64,000 bases of DNA from Clavibacter michiganensis (GTDB lineage Bacteria > Actinomycetota > Actinomycetes > Actinomycetales > Microbacteriaceae). The DNA is taken from contig MDHJ01000001.1 in NCBI GenBank assembly GCA_002150995.1, positions 1,054,001-1,118,000 of the forward strand. Reading direction: 5' to 3'. Both the position numbers and the translations under genes were made by a program. The notes under the pieces were generated by a model. The model searched no databases. It was not told the origin of the DNA and was given only the letters and a program-made list of their open reading frames with translations. This document shows, piece after piece, positions 10,295 through 20,646 of this stretch. Every line of letters begins with the position of its first letter. Position 1 is the stretch's first letter.

Positions 10295-12020
10295 CCCGCG
10301 GCGCCGCCACGGCCGACCCGTCCTCCGCCGTCGCCGGACGGCCCGCTCCGCCGCCGTCGCGCTCGTCGCGTCCGTCGCGGTCCTCCTCGCCGGCTGCGTC
10401 TCCATCCCCTCCGGCGGACCGGTCTCCGAGGGCGACGCCGCCGTGATCGCGGACGAGTCGGGCGTCAGCTACCAGCCGGACGGCCCCCAGGCCGGGGACG
10501 GGCCGGACGACGTCATCGCGGGCTTCGTGGACGCCGCGACCAGCTCCGCCGACCAGTACGGCGTGGCACGCCAGTTCCTCGCGTCGGACTTCGCCTCCCG
10601 CTGGGATCCCTTCGCCAGCGTCGTGGTCTGGGAGGGCCAGGCGTCGACCTCGGAGGAGGTCGACGGCACGTACAGCTACTCGGTGACGACCATCGCGACG
10701 GTCGACGGCCAGGGCCACTACCGGGAGGTCGGCAGCGACCAGGAGACGCGCCTCTCGTTCCAGCTCGTGCAGGAGCGCGGCGAGTGGCGCATCCAGCGGG
10801 CACCCGACGGCATCGCGCTCCGGTCGACCTACTTCCGCGAGATCTTCAGCGCGCACGCCCTGTACTTCTTCGACCCCACGTTCTCGTTCCTCGTGCCGGA
10901 TCTCCGCTTCTTCGTCACGAGGGCGTCGCAGAGCGTCAGCACCCGCATCGTGAAGTCGCTCCTCCAGGGGCCGTCGCCCTGGCTGTCCCAGCCCGCGGTC
11001 GTCACGGCCTTCCCCGAGGGCACGCGGCTGGCGTCGTCGGCGGTGACGACGGCGGGCGGGACGCCCCAGGTGGACCTCTCGACGGAGGCGCGCGCCGCGG
11101 ACGGCGTCACCCAGCAGCGCATGGAGCTGCAGCTGCGGCAGAGCCTGTCGAACATCCCGTCGGTGCTCGACGTGCAGGTGCTCGTCGACGGGACGCCGCT
11201 CACGGTGCCGGACCTCGGCGGGCGGGGCCCGGTCAAGGACCCGCAGGCCGAGTCGCGGCCGCTCGTCCTCGCCCAGGGCGCGTTCGGCTACCTCGGCGGC
11301 GGGGAGGTGGCGCCGCTCGGGACCCTGGGGACGCGGGTCGCGGCCCTAGGTGCGGACGCGGCGACGCTGAGCGCCGACGGCGGGCAGGGGGCGGTGCGGA
11401 ACGCCTCCGGTGTCTGGACGGTCGGCGACGGCGATCGCGACGCGGTCCTCCTCGACACGCGCCCGGGCCTCGTGGCACCCTCGCTGGACGCGCAGGGCTA
11501 CGTGTGGTCGACGCCGGCGTCGGATCCGCGGGGCCTCGTCGCCTGGGGTCCCGACGGCGTGGCCCACCCCGTCGCCGTGAGCTGGACCGCGACCGGCCGC
11601 GTCGTGTCGCTCGACGTGGCGCGCGACGGCGCCCGCGTGCTCGTGCAGCTCGAGACGGGGGCGGGCCCGCAGCTGCTCGTGGCGTCGATCGTCCGCGACG
11701 GCGGGGTCCCCGTCTCGCTGACGACGACCCCGCTCGAGCTCGTGGCCGCGCCCGGCACGCCGCTCGACGCGACCTGGGTCGACGAGCTCGACGTCGCGAC
11801 CCTCACCCTCACGCCGGACGGCGAGCGCCAGGTCGACCTGCACCAGGTCGGCGGCCCGTCGGAGAGCATGGGATCCGCGACCGACGGGGTCTCCATCACC
11901 GGGGCCAACGACGCGAGCGGGCTGCGCGTCCTCACGAGCGCCGGCGCGCTCCTCACCCCGCGCGGCAGCACCTGGCAGCAGACGGCCACGGGCGTCTCCT
12001 TCGTGGCCACCAAGCGCTGA
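10278..12020 (+). CDS. lpqB: Lipoprotein LpqB (MtrAB accessory, GerMN domain)
   Basis: 580 residues. The signal peptide ends in a lipobox (VLLAGC) and is followed by SIPSGGPVSEGD, the characteristic LpqB N-terminus. A GerMN-type domain follows (about residues 200-300, including DLSTEARAADGVTQQRMELQ). The C-terminal part is beta-propeller-like. LpqB is an exported lipoprotein that modulates the MtrB kinase in actinobacteria. The GTG start lies inside the end of mtrB, so mtrA-mtrB-lpqB form one transcript. Intact reading frame. Confidence 0.95.
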   Translation: MSPAPDPRRRHGRPVLRRRRTARSAAVALVASVAVLLAGCVSIPSGGPVSEGDAAVIADESGVSYQPDGPQAGDGPDDVIAGFVDAATSSADQYGVARQFLASDFASRWDPFASVVVWEGQASTSEEVDGTYSYSVTTIATVDGQGHYREVGSDQETRLSFQLVQERGEWRIQRAPDGIALRSTYFREIFSAHALYFFDPTFSFLVPDLRFFVTRASQSVSTRIVKSLLQGPSPWLSQPAVVTAFPEGTRLASSAVTTAGGTPQVDLSTEARAADGVTQQRMELQLRQSLSNIPSVLDVQVLVDGTPLTVPDLGGRGPVKDPQAESRPLVLAQGAFGYLGGGEVAPLGTLGTRVAALGADAATLSADGGQGAVRNASGVWTVGDGDRDAVLLDTRPGLVAPSLDAQGYVWSTPASDPRGLVAWGPDGVAHPVAVSWTATGRVVSLDVARDGARVLVQLETGAGPQLLVASIVRDGGVPVSLTTTPLELVAAPGTPLDATWVDELDVATLTLTPDGERQVDLHQVGGPSESMGSATDGVSITGANDASGLRVLTSAGALLTPRGSTWQQTATGVSFVATKR

Positions 12021-12069
12021 CGCCGTCCCCCGATCCGTCCCCGGCGCCCGCCACCCGCTGGGCACCTGC

Positions 12070-12075
12070 GAAACT
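12070..12075 (+). promoter_or_regulatory. Candidate -10, leaderless start of comF
   Basis: GAAACT followed by 6 nt and the GTG at 12082, with no Shine-Dalgarno sequence. It departs from TANNNT at the first base, so it is a weaker example of the leaderless layout. Confidence 0.35.
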
Positions 12076-12081
12076 GCGCGC

Positions 12082-13035
12082 GTGATCCCCGCCGACCCGC
12101 CGCCCGCCCTCCCGCACCCCGCCCCGCGCCCGGTCACCCCGCCCGGCCGCCGCGCCCGCGGGCTCGTGCGCTCCGCCCTGCTCGACGCGCTCGCCGTGCT
12201 CGCCCCGGTGTCGTGCGCCGGGTGCGGCGCCCCCGACCGCTCCGTCTGCCCGTCGTGCCGCGCCGCGCTCCACGGCGCCGTCCGGATCCGCGCCCTCGCC
12301 CTGCCGCCGGTGCCCGCCGCGGCCGGGATCGCCGGCGCCCGCGTCGTCCCGGTCGCGTGCGGGAGCGCCTACGAGCCGCCGTGGCCCGCGCTCCTGTCCG
12401 CCCTCAAGGAGGAGGGCCGCACGGACGCGGCGCGGGCCATGGCCGTGCCGCTCGCCCGCGCGCTCCTCGCCGCGGAGTCGGCCGCCGTCGGCCGGCGACC
12501 CGCCCCGGCAGACGCCGCCCCGGCCGACGGCGCCCCGGGGGAGCGCGCCGTCGCCGCGTTCGACGTCATCGACGTCCCGTCGTCCGGCGCCTCCCTGCGG
12601 CGACGCGGCTACGGGCCCGTCGAGGTCCTGCTCTCCCGCGCGGGCGTGCGCCCGCTGCGGTTGTCCGGGCCCCGCGGTCTGGGGCGCCATCCCCTCCGCT
12701 TCATCCGCCGGCCCGCGGACCAGGCGGGTCTAGGCGTCGCCGCCCGTGCTGCGAACGTCGCCGGGTGCCTCGTCGCGCGCGTCGACCTCACGGGGCGTCG
12801 GATCGTCGTCGTGGACGACGTGCTCACCACGGGCGCCACGCTGCGGGAGACGTGCCGGGCGATCCGCGCGGCGGGAGGCGAGGTCGCCGCGTGCGCGGTC
12901 CTCGCTGCCGTTCCGGGCCGTCGCCGTCCGAGGGCGTCCCCGGGGCCCGACCCGGAGCGTCGCTCCCTGTGCACTTCCGATGCACTCGCGGTCCACCCGC
13001 CGGATGCCTCGCGCAGGGACGAGCCCGAGGTCTAG
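12082..13035 (+). CDS. ComF family phosphoribosyltransferase-like protein
   Basis: 317 residues. An N-terminal zinc-finger-like region has two CxxC pairs (CAGCGAPDRSVCPSC). The C-terminal PRTase fold has the PRPP-binding loop IVVVDDVLTTGATL. ComF proteins are linked to DNA uptake in naturally competent bacteria, but in actinobacteria this gene is a conserved housekeeping neighbour of hpf and secA (Rv3242c position) and its role is unsettled. The C-terminal ~45 residues after the PRTase domain are charged and Pro/Arg-rich. Its TAG stop is part of the next promoter's -10 element. Confidence 0.85.
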   Translation: MIPADPPPALPHPAPRPVTPPGRRARGLVRSALLDALAVLAPVSCAGCGAPDRSVCPSCRAALHGAVRIRALALPPVPAAAGIAGARVVPVACGSAYEPPWPALLSALKEEGRTDAARAMAVPLARALLAAESAAVGRRPAPADAAPADGAPGERAVAAFDVIDVPSSGASLRRRGYGPVEVLLSRAGVRPLRLSGPRGLGRHPLRFIRRPADQAGLGVAARAANVAGCLVARVDLTGRRIVVVDDVLTTGATLRETCRAIRAAGGEVAACAVLAAVPGRRRPRASPGPDPERRSLCTSDALAVHPPDASRRDEPEV

Positions 13036-13038
13036 GCT
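13033..13038 (+). promoter_or_regulatory. hpf -10 element overlapping the comF stop
   Basis: TAGGCT; its TAG is the stop codon of comF. It predicts a 5' leader of about 60 nt for hpf, which carries a strong GGAGGT site. Confidence 0.45.
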
Positions 13039-13105
13039 CGCCCGAAAGGCGTGAAAGTGATCGCCCTCTTCCAGCGGGCGGCGCGTCATGATCTGGAGGT
13101 ACGTC

Positions 13106-13795
13106 ATGGACATCAACATCACCGGCCGCAACGCGGAGATCACCGATCGTTTCCGCGTGTACGCCACTGAGAAGGCCGACAAGATCGCCCAGCTCGCAGA
13201 GAAGTCCATCTCGCTCGACATCAAGGTCTCGCGGCACAGCGAGAAGTCCGGGGGGTCCGCCGGCGACGACCGCGTGGAGATCACGCTCGTGGGTCCCGGC
13301 CCCGTCATCCGGGCCGAGAGCAGCGCCGCCGACAAGTTCGCGGCCTTCGACCTCGCCCTCGGCCGCATGCTGGAACGGCTGCGCCGCGCGAAGGACAAGA
13401 AGAAGATCCACCGCGGCAACCACCGCCCGGTCTCCCTCCACGAGGCGGCCACCGGCGGCTTCGCCCAGATCGACCTCGACCCGGCCGACGCCGAGCTCAT
13501 CGAGCGCGTCAACGGAAGGAGCGTCGCCCCCGTCGACCAGCCCGTCGCCGAGGAGGACTACTGCCCCGTCGTCATCCGCACCAAGGTCTTCCCCTCCCAG
13601 TCGATGACGGTCGACCAGGCGCTGGAGCACATGGAGCTCGTGGGCCACGACTTCTTCCTCTTCGTCGACGCCGAGACCGACCGTCCGAGCGTCGTCTACC
13701 GCCGCAAGGGCTGGGACTACGGCGTCATCGGCCTGGCCGACGGCGAGCAGGAGCTGGAGGGCGCCGGCGCTGGCTCCCGGTCGCTCCGCCGCTGA
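13106..13795 (+). CDS. hpf: Ribosome hibernation promoting factor, long form
   Basis: 229 residues. The N-terminal ribosome-binding domain ([16 protein letters not shown], about residues 1-110) and the C-terminal dimerisation domain ([20 protein letters not shown] to VIGLADG, about 150-220) make the long HPF that pairs 70S ribosomes into 100S dimers in stationary phase or stress. I chose the ATG at 13106, which sits 5 nt after GGAGGT. The gene order comF-hpf-secA is the standard actinobacterial one. A strong terminator follows. Confidence 0.95.
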   Translation: MDINITGRNAEITDRFRVYATEKADKIAQLAEKSISLDIKVSRHSEKSGGSAGDDRVEITLVGPGPVIRAESSAADKFAAFDLALGRMLERLRRAKDKKKIHRGNHRPVSLHEAATGGFAQIDLDPADAELIERVNGRSVAPVDQPVAEEDYCPVVIRTKVFPSQSMTVDQALEHMELVGHDFFLFVDAETDRPSVVYRRKGWDYGVIGLADGEQELEGAGAGSRSLRR

Positions 13796-13822
13796 TCCGC
13801 TCCCGCTCCCTCCTCGAGCACC

Positions 13823-13852
13823 AGGCCCCGTGCGCTCCGGCGCACGGGGCCT
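13823..13852 (+). terminator. Terminator after hpf
   Basis: A perfect 13-bp stem (AGGCCCCGTGCGC pairing with GCGCACGGGGCCT) with a TCCG tetraloop, 28 nt after the hpf stop. There is no U-tract, as is common in very GC-rich actinobacteria. Confidence 0.8.
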
Positions 13853-13910
13853 CGTGCGTGCGCGGTTCCACGGGTCAGGGCGCTCCCGGGAACGGGGGCG
13901 GGCGAGTCGG

Positions 13911-13916
13911 TACTAT
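13911..13916 (+). promoter_or_regulatory. Candidate secA -10 element
   Basis: TACTAT, an unusually AT-rich hexamer for this sequence, lies between the hpf terminator and secA and would give an ~80-nt leader. No convincing -35 is visible. Confidence 0.4.
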
Positions 13917-14003
13917 GGCGGTGCTCGTCGGCGGCGATATCCGCGCGCCGACACGGCGGTCGTCGTCACCCGGCGCCCGCCCCAGATCCGCAGGGAGACA
14001 CCG

Positions 14004-16826
<2,823 letters not shown>

Positions 16827-16875
16827 CGTGCCGGGCGGCGGGACACCGTCGCCCCGTGCATGCTCCGCGCATGAT

Positions 16876-16909
16876 GAAGGGCGCACCTCCCGAGGGAGGT
16901 GCGCCCTTC
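16876..16909. terminator. Bidirectional terminator between secA and the Rv3235-like gene
   Basis: A perfect inverted repeat with 16-nt arms (GAAGGGCGCACCTCCC and its complement) and a GA centre. It sits between convergent genes, so it can stop both transcripts. Confidence 0.85.
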
Positions 16910-16939
16910 GTCATGCGACGGACGAGGCGGGCGTCGGCG

Positions 16940-17539
16940 TCAGAGGACGTTGACGGCCGTCGCGCGCCAGCGGCGGTCGAGACCCTCGAGGCGGATGGCG
17001 ACCGCACGTGCGCGGGCCCTGCCGTGGACGACGATGACCGCCTCGATGACGCCGTCGCGCGGGGAGAACGACGTGACCGTGCCGATCGTGAACACGGGGC
17101 GGGTCACCGACTGGCCCTTCGTACGCCGTGCCCGCGCGCTCAGCACCACGCGCTTCAGGAGGTGACGGTAGACGTCATCGCTGACCCAGCGCGCGATCTG
17201 GTCGAGCTCACGTGCTCCCGCGAGGATCTCGATGACGCATCGGGTGAGGTTATCGAGCAGGGGACCGGACGGGGGCAGGTCCTGGCTGCTGCAGGGCTGT
17301 CGTCCGAAGAAGTCGTCGACGTCGAAGCGCTTGCGGATGGTGCCGCGCACGGGGGCGGTCGCCGTCGGCGCCGTCGTGCCCGGCGCACGTGCAACGGCCC
17401 CTGCGGGGGGATCGCCTGCGGTGGTCGAGGCGCTGGACGGCTTCCGAGCTGGAGCGCGGCGCGCGGTCGCGCTCTCTGCGTCTCCCGCGATGGTGCTCCG
17501 GCGGTCAGGGAGTTCCTCCCGTGGCACTGCTTCACTCAT
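16940..17539 (-). CDS. Rv3235-like conserved actinobacterial protein
   Basis: 199 residues. The first ~85 residues are Ala/Pro/Thr-rich and probably disordered. The conserved part contains DDFFGRQPCSSQDLPPSGPL, then LDQIARWVSDDVYRHLLKRV and a beta-rich C-terminus ending RWRATAVNVL. This pattern is the Rv3235 family (DUF6459-like), a small conserved protein found between secA and pdtaS in actinobacteria; biochemical function unknown. The ATG at 17539 follows GGGAG. It is convergent with secA. The family call is from memory of the conserved block and its position. Confidence 0.7.
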   Translation of the reverse strand: MSEAVPREELPDRRSTIAGDAESATARRAPARKPSSASTTAGDPPAGAVARAPGTTAPTATAPVRGTIRKRFDVDDFFGRQPCSSQDLPPSGPLLDNLTRCVIEILAGARELDQIARWVSDDVYRHLLKRVVLSARARRTKGQSVTRPVFTIGTVTSFSPRDGVIEAVIVVHGRARARAVAIRLEGLDRRWRATAVNVL

Positions 17540-17745
17540 GCGTCACTCCCATCCGGGTGCTCCCCCCGGTCGGGGACCACGATGACTGGACAACTGTGAC
17601 ATCACGAGAGGATCGCTGCACGCCCAGGACACAACATGTGGAGAACTGAGAGCGGATCTCAAGGAACCGACCCCAAGGTGACCGGGATGTCCCCGCCTTC
17701 CTCGTCACCGCCACGTCCGTCCGACGCTCCTGTTGCGGGCCGCGC

Positions 17746-18354
17746 GTGAGGTGGGACAACCTCTTCGACGACCTCGAGGGCCAGTGGGAGACCGCCCGGC
17801 TCGCGGAGGAGCGCGACCAGCGCGCCGAGGAGGAGCGCGTCCGCGTCGCTCGCACCGTGGTCCGCGATCGTCTCCGCGCACTGACCGCGTCCGACCAGGG
17901 CCGCCCGCTCCGGCTGTCCCTGTCCGACGGCACGTGGGTGGACATCCGCGCCAAGGTGCTGGGGCGCGACTGGCTGTCCGGCGACCTCGTCGTCCCCGGG
18001 GAGGCGAGCGCGTCGCGCGAGGAGCGGGCGTGCATCCTCCCGCTCGCGTCGGTCCACGCCCTCGCCATGGACCGCGATCAGATCAGGACGAGCCTGCAGC
18101 CCGTGTCCGAGCTCCCTCCGGAGCGGGGGATCGTGGACCGGATCGGGCTGCCGTTCGTCCTCCGGGACCTGTGCCGGCGTCGCGCGCGGGTCGAGCTGCG
18201 ACTGGCCGGCTCGGTCGTCGGCGGCACGCTGGACCGGGTCGCCCGCGACCACGTGGACGTCGCCGTCCACGAGGCGGGCACGCCGCGACGGGAGTCCGCC
18301 GTCCTCGGGTACCGGCTCGTGCCGCTCGTCGGGATCGTGCTCGTCCGGGTCTGA
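17746..18354 (+). CDS. Unknown conserved protein with two SH3/Sm-like beta modules
   Basis: 202 residues; I do not recognise a named family. Residues ~3-48 are highly charged and probably an alpha-helical coil (LFDDLEGQWETARLAEERDQ). Two short beta-rich repeats follow, each ending in an aliphatic strand: about residues 58-108 (GTWVDIRAKVLGRDWLSGDL) and about 145-202 (GSVVGGTLDRVARDHVDVAV, then VLGYRLVPLVGIVLVRV). The pattern G-x-x-x-G-x-(L/V)-x-x-V-x-x-D-x-(V/L)-x-(V/L) resembles the second and third strands of Sm-like or SH3 barrels; this is inference. It starts a same-strand run with the SAF and CpaE-like genes. No strong Shine-Dalgarno site precedes the GTG. Confidence 0.6.
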   Translation: MRWDNLFDDLEGQWETARLAEERDQRAEEERVRVARTVVRDRLRALTASDQGRPLRLSLSDGTWVDIRAKVLGRDWLSGDLVVPGEASASREERACILPLASVHALAMDRDQIRTSLQPVSELPPERGIVDRIGLPFVLRDLCRRRARVELRLAGSVVGGTLDRVARDHVDVAVHEAGTPRRESAVLGYRLVPLVGIVLVRV

Positions 18355-18410
18355 GCCGGCATGTGGACAACGCGCGACGTCCGTGCACCCCGTCCCGGAC
18401 ATTGACCCGC

Positions 18411-19052
18411 ATGCCTCCCACCCCTCGTCCTGCGCGTCCGGCGCGCCGTCCAGCCTGGCTCGATCCCCGCTTCGTCGTCGGGCTCGTCCTCGTCCTGGTG
18501 TCCGCGGGCGGGGTCGTGGCGCTCCTCCGCTCCGTCGACTCGTCCACGGTCGTCATGGCCGCGGCATCCGGCCTCGACGCCGGCAGCACGGTGCATGCCA
18601 GCGACCTCGTGCCCGTGCGGGTCCGCATCGACGGCGCGGCCGCCGGCCTCTACGTCGCGCCGGGCGCGGCGGACGGGTCCGTCGTCACCCGGTTCGTGGG
18701 CGGGGGCGAGCTGGTCCCGAGGTCCTCCCTGTCCTCGTCCGATGCGCGCACCACGGCCTCGCTCGTCATCGCCACGGCCGCCGGAGCCGAGCACCTCGTC
18801 GCGGCGGGCACGGTCGTCGACATCTGGGCCGCGGCCGCGAAGGGATCGGGCGTCGACTCCTACGACCCGCCTCGGGTGATCGTCTCCGGCGCGACCGTCG
18901 CCGAGGTGATCCGCCCGGAGGGCTTCGTGGCCGACCAGGAGCACACGCGGGTGCGGGTGACGGTTCCGCGGCAGGACGTCGCGGCTCTGCTGGCGTCCAC
19001 CGACGCCCGCGATCAGATCACCCTCGTGCCCGTCGGCGACGCGGGCGCCTGA
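18411..19052 (+). CDS. SAF domain (CpaB/RcpC-like) membrane-anchored protein
   Basis: 213 residues. A basic Pro/Arg-rich start (~20 residues) precedes one transmembrane helix (FVVGLVLVLVSAGGVVALL, about 25-43). Then comes an extracytoplasmic SAF domain: AASGLDAGSTVHASDLVPVR at about 54-73 and LASTDARDQITLVPV near the end. In Tad/Flp pilus systems the equivalent protein CpaB is a periplasmic scaffold. Here it is followed after 1 nt by a CpaE-like ATPase gene, but no TadA/CpaF ATPase, pilin or TadB/C gene is nearby. A TTG three codons upstream is an alternative start. Confidence 0.75.
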   Translation: MPPTPRPARPARRPAWLDPRFVVGLVLVLVSAGGVVALLRSVDSSTVVMAAASGLDAGSTVHASDLVPVRVRIDGAAAGLYVAPGAADGSVVTRFVGGGELVPRSSLSSSDARTTASLVIATAAGAEHLVAAGTVVDIWAAAAKGSGVDSYDPPRVIVSGATVAEVIRPEGFVADQEHTRVRVTVPRQDVAALLASTDARDQITLVPVGDAGA

Positions 19053-19053
19053 C

Positions 19054-20637
19054 GTGGCCTTCCTGATCCTGGCGCTCCCGCCCCGCGTGGAGGACGCGCT
19101 CCTGCGGGACGTCGTCGACGCCGGCCACACGGTCCTGGCGCGGGTGACGGGGGCGGCCGAGGTGGTCGCCGCGGTGCGTACGGCCGCGGCGGACCCTCTG
19201 CACCTCGTCATCGCGGCGTCCTCGTCGACGCTCGACCGCGACGTCCTCGCCGTCCTCGACGAGCGCGGTGCGCGTGCGGTCGCGGTGGCGTCCAGCGAGG
19301 CCGACCGGCGGAACGCCCACGCGCTCGGGCATCACGAGGTCGTGGGCGAGGGGGCCGGATGGCACGAGATCGAGGCGCTGCTGCTGACCGTCCGTCCGGT
19401 CCCCGGAGGAGTGGCCCGTACCGGCGCCCGTCGGGCCGACCCGGTCGCCGGCCATCCGGCGGCAGACGCCCTCGAGCGCACGCCGGCAGACGGCGGTGGC
19501 CGGTTCCGGGCAGCGGAGACCCGGACCCGGGCCGGGGCCCGGGCTCGGCGATCGTCTCGCGGTCGCGGTCGCGGTCGCGATGCCGACGCCATCCGGCGGG
19601 AGGCGGTCGCGGACGGCGCCGTCCCGCGGCCCCGGCCCCGTCCGTTGCGTTCCCGCCTCGGTCTCGTGCGTCGTCCGCGCGTGCCCGCTCCCGTGATCCG
19701 GGACCGGGAGGCGCCTCCCACCGACGCGGGCGGAGCGCCGACGGGCCGCGTGATCGCGGTGTGGGGGCCGCAGGGAGCGCCGGGCCGCACGACCACGGCC
19801 GTGGCGATAGCGGGGGAGATCGCGGCGGCCGGCAGATCGACGGTGCTCGTCGACGCCGACGTGCACGGCGGCACGGTGGCCGCCACGCTCGGCCTGCTGG
19901 ACGAGGCGCCCGGCTTCGCGGCGGCGTGCCGGCTCGCGGCGGCGGGCAGCCTCACCGTCGAGGAGCTCGAGCGCATCGCCCAGCACCATCCGTCGACCCG
20001 GGCGCCGGGGTTCTCGGTCCTCACGGGCATCTCGCGGCCGGACAGGTGGCCGGAGCTCGCCGAGGGTCGCGTGTCGGCCGTGCTCCAGGCGTGCCGGGGC
20101 TGGCGCGATCACACCGTCGTCGACGCGTCCTTCAACCTCGAGGACGACGAGGAGATCTCGAGCGACATGTTCGCGCCGCGCCGCAACGCGGCCACGCACG
20201 CGGTGCTGCGGGACGCCGACCACGTGGTCGCCGTCGTGTCCGCCGACACGGTGGGGCTGTCGCGCTTCTTCCGCGCCTACGTCCAGCTCCTCGAGATCAT
20301 CGACCCGTCGCGGGTCTCCGTGCTGGTCAACCGGGTGCGGCCGAGCGCGGGCGGCTGGGATGCGGCGGGGCAGGTCCGCCGCACGCTCCTCAGATTCGGC
20401 TCCGTGGAAGCGGCGGCATACGTTCCCGACGACCGGGACGCCCTCGACGCGGCCGTGCTCTCGGGAGCGACGCTCCGCGACGTCGCGCCGCGCTCGCCCG
20501 CGCTCCTCGAGTGGTCGCGGTTCACGCGGACGGCGCTCCTGCCGCCGGAGGACGCGTCGCGGCGGACACGGCGGGCGGTCCGGTCGTCCCGCCGCGGCGG
20601 CGAGGATGCGGGGGAGGAGCGGTCGCGACCCGCCTAG
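19054..20637 (+). CDS. CpaE/MinD-like P-loop ATPase
   Basis: 527 residues. Residues 1-110 form a receiver-like alpha/beta domain without an obvious phospho-acceptor (as in CpaE). Residues ~120-225 are a variable Arg/Gly/Ala-rich linker. The MinD/ParA domain follows with a deviant Walker A (GPQGAPGRTTTAV, with Arg-Thr-Thr instead of the usual Lys-Thr/Ser), then VLVDADVHGG and DHTVVDASFNLE. In Tad systems CpaE localises the pilus machine. Coupling to the SAF gene supports joint function. The Lys-to-Arg-like change in the P-loop is worth checking for ATPase activity. The TAG stop forms part of the pdtaS promoter. Confidence 0.8.
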   Translation: MAFLILALPPRVEDALLRDVVDAGHTVLARVTGAAEVVAAVRTAAADPLHLVIAASSSTLDRDVLAVLDERGARAVAVASSEADRRNAHALGHHEVVGEGAGWHEIEALLLTVRPVPGGVARTGARRADPVAGHPAADALERTPADGGGRFRAAETRTRAGARARRSSRGRGRGRDADAIRREAVADGAVPRPRPRPLRSRLGLVRRPRVPAPVIRDREAPPTDAGGAPTGRVIAVWGPQGAPGRTTTAVAIAGEIAAAGRSTVLVDADVHGGTVAATLGLLDEAPGFAAACRLAAAGSLTVEELERIAQHHPSTRAPGFSVLTGISRPDRWPELAEGRVSAVLQACRGWRDHTVVDASFNLEDDEEISSDMFAPRRNAATHAVLRDADHVVAVVSADTVGLSRFFRAYVQLLEIIDPSRVSVLVNRVRPSAGGWDAAGQVRRTLLRFGSVEAAAYVPDDRDALDAAVLSGATLRDVAPRSPALLEWSRFTRTALLPPEDASRRTRRAVRSSRRGGEDAGEERSRPA

Positions 20638-20640
20638 GCT
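20635..20640 (+). promoter_or_regulatory. -10 hexamer, leaderless start of pdtaS
   Basis: TAGGCT ends 6 nt before the GTG at 20647, with no Shine-Dalgarno site. Its TAG is the stop codon of the CpaE-like gene. Confidence 0.5.
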
Positions 20641-20646
20641 GTAGCC

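Noticed and set aside
19496-19640. Arg/Gly-rich repetitive stretch as a separate repeat element
   Set aside because: It is the low-complexity linker between the two domains of the CpaE-like protein, in frame, with no exact repeat unit of note.
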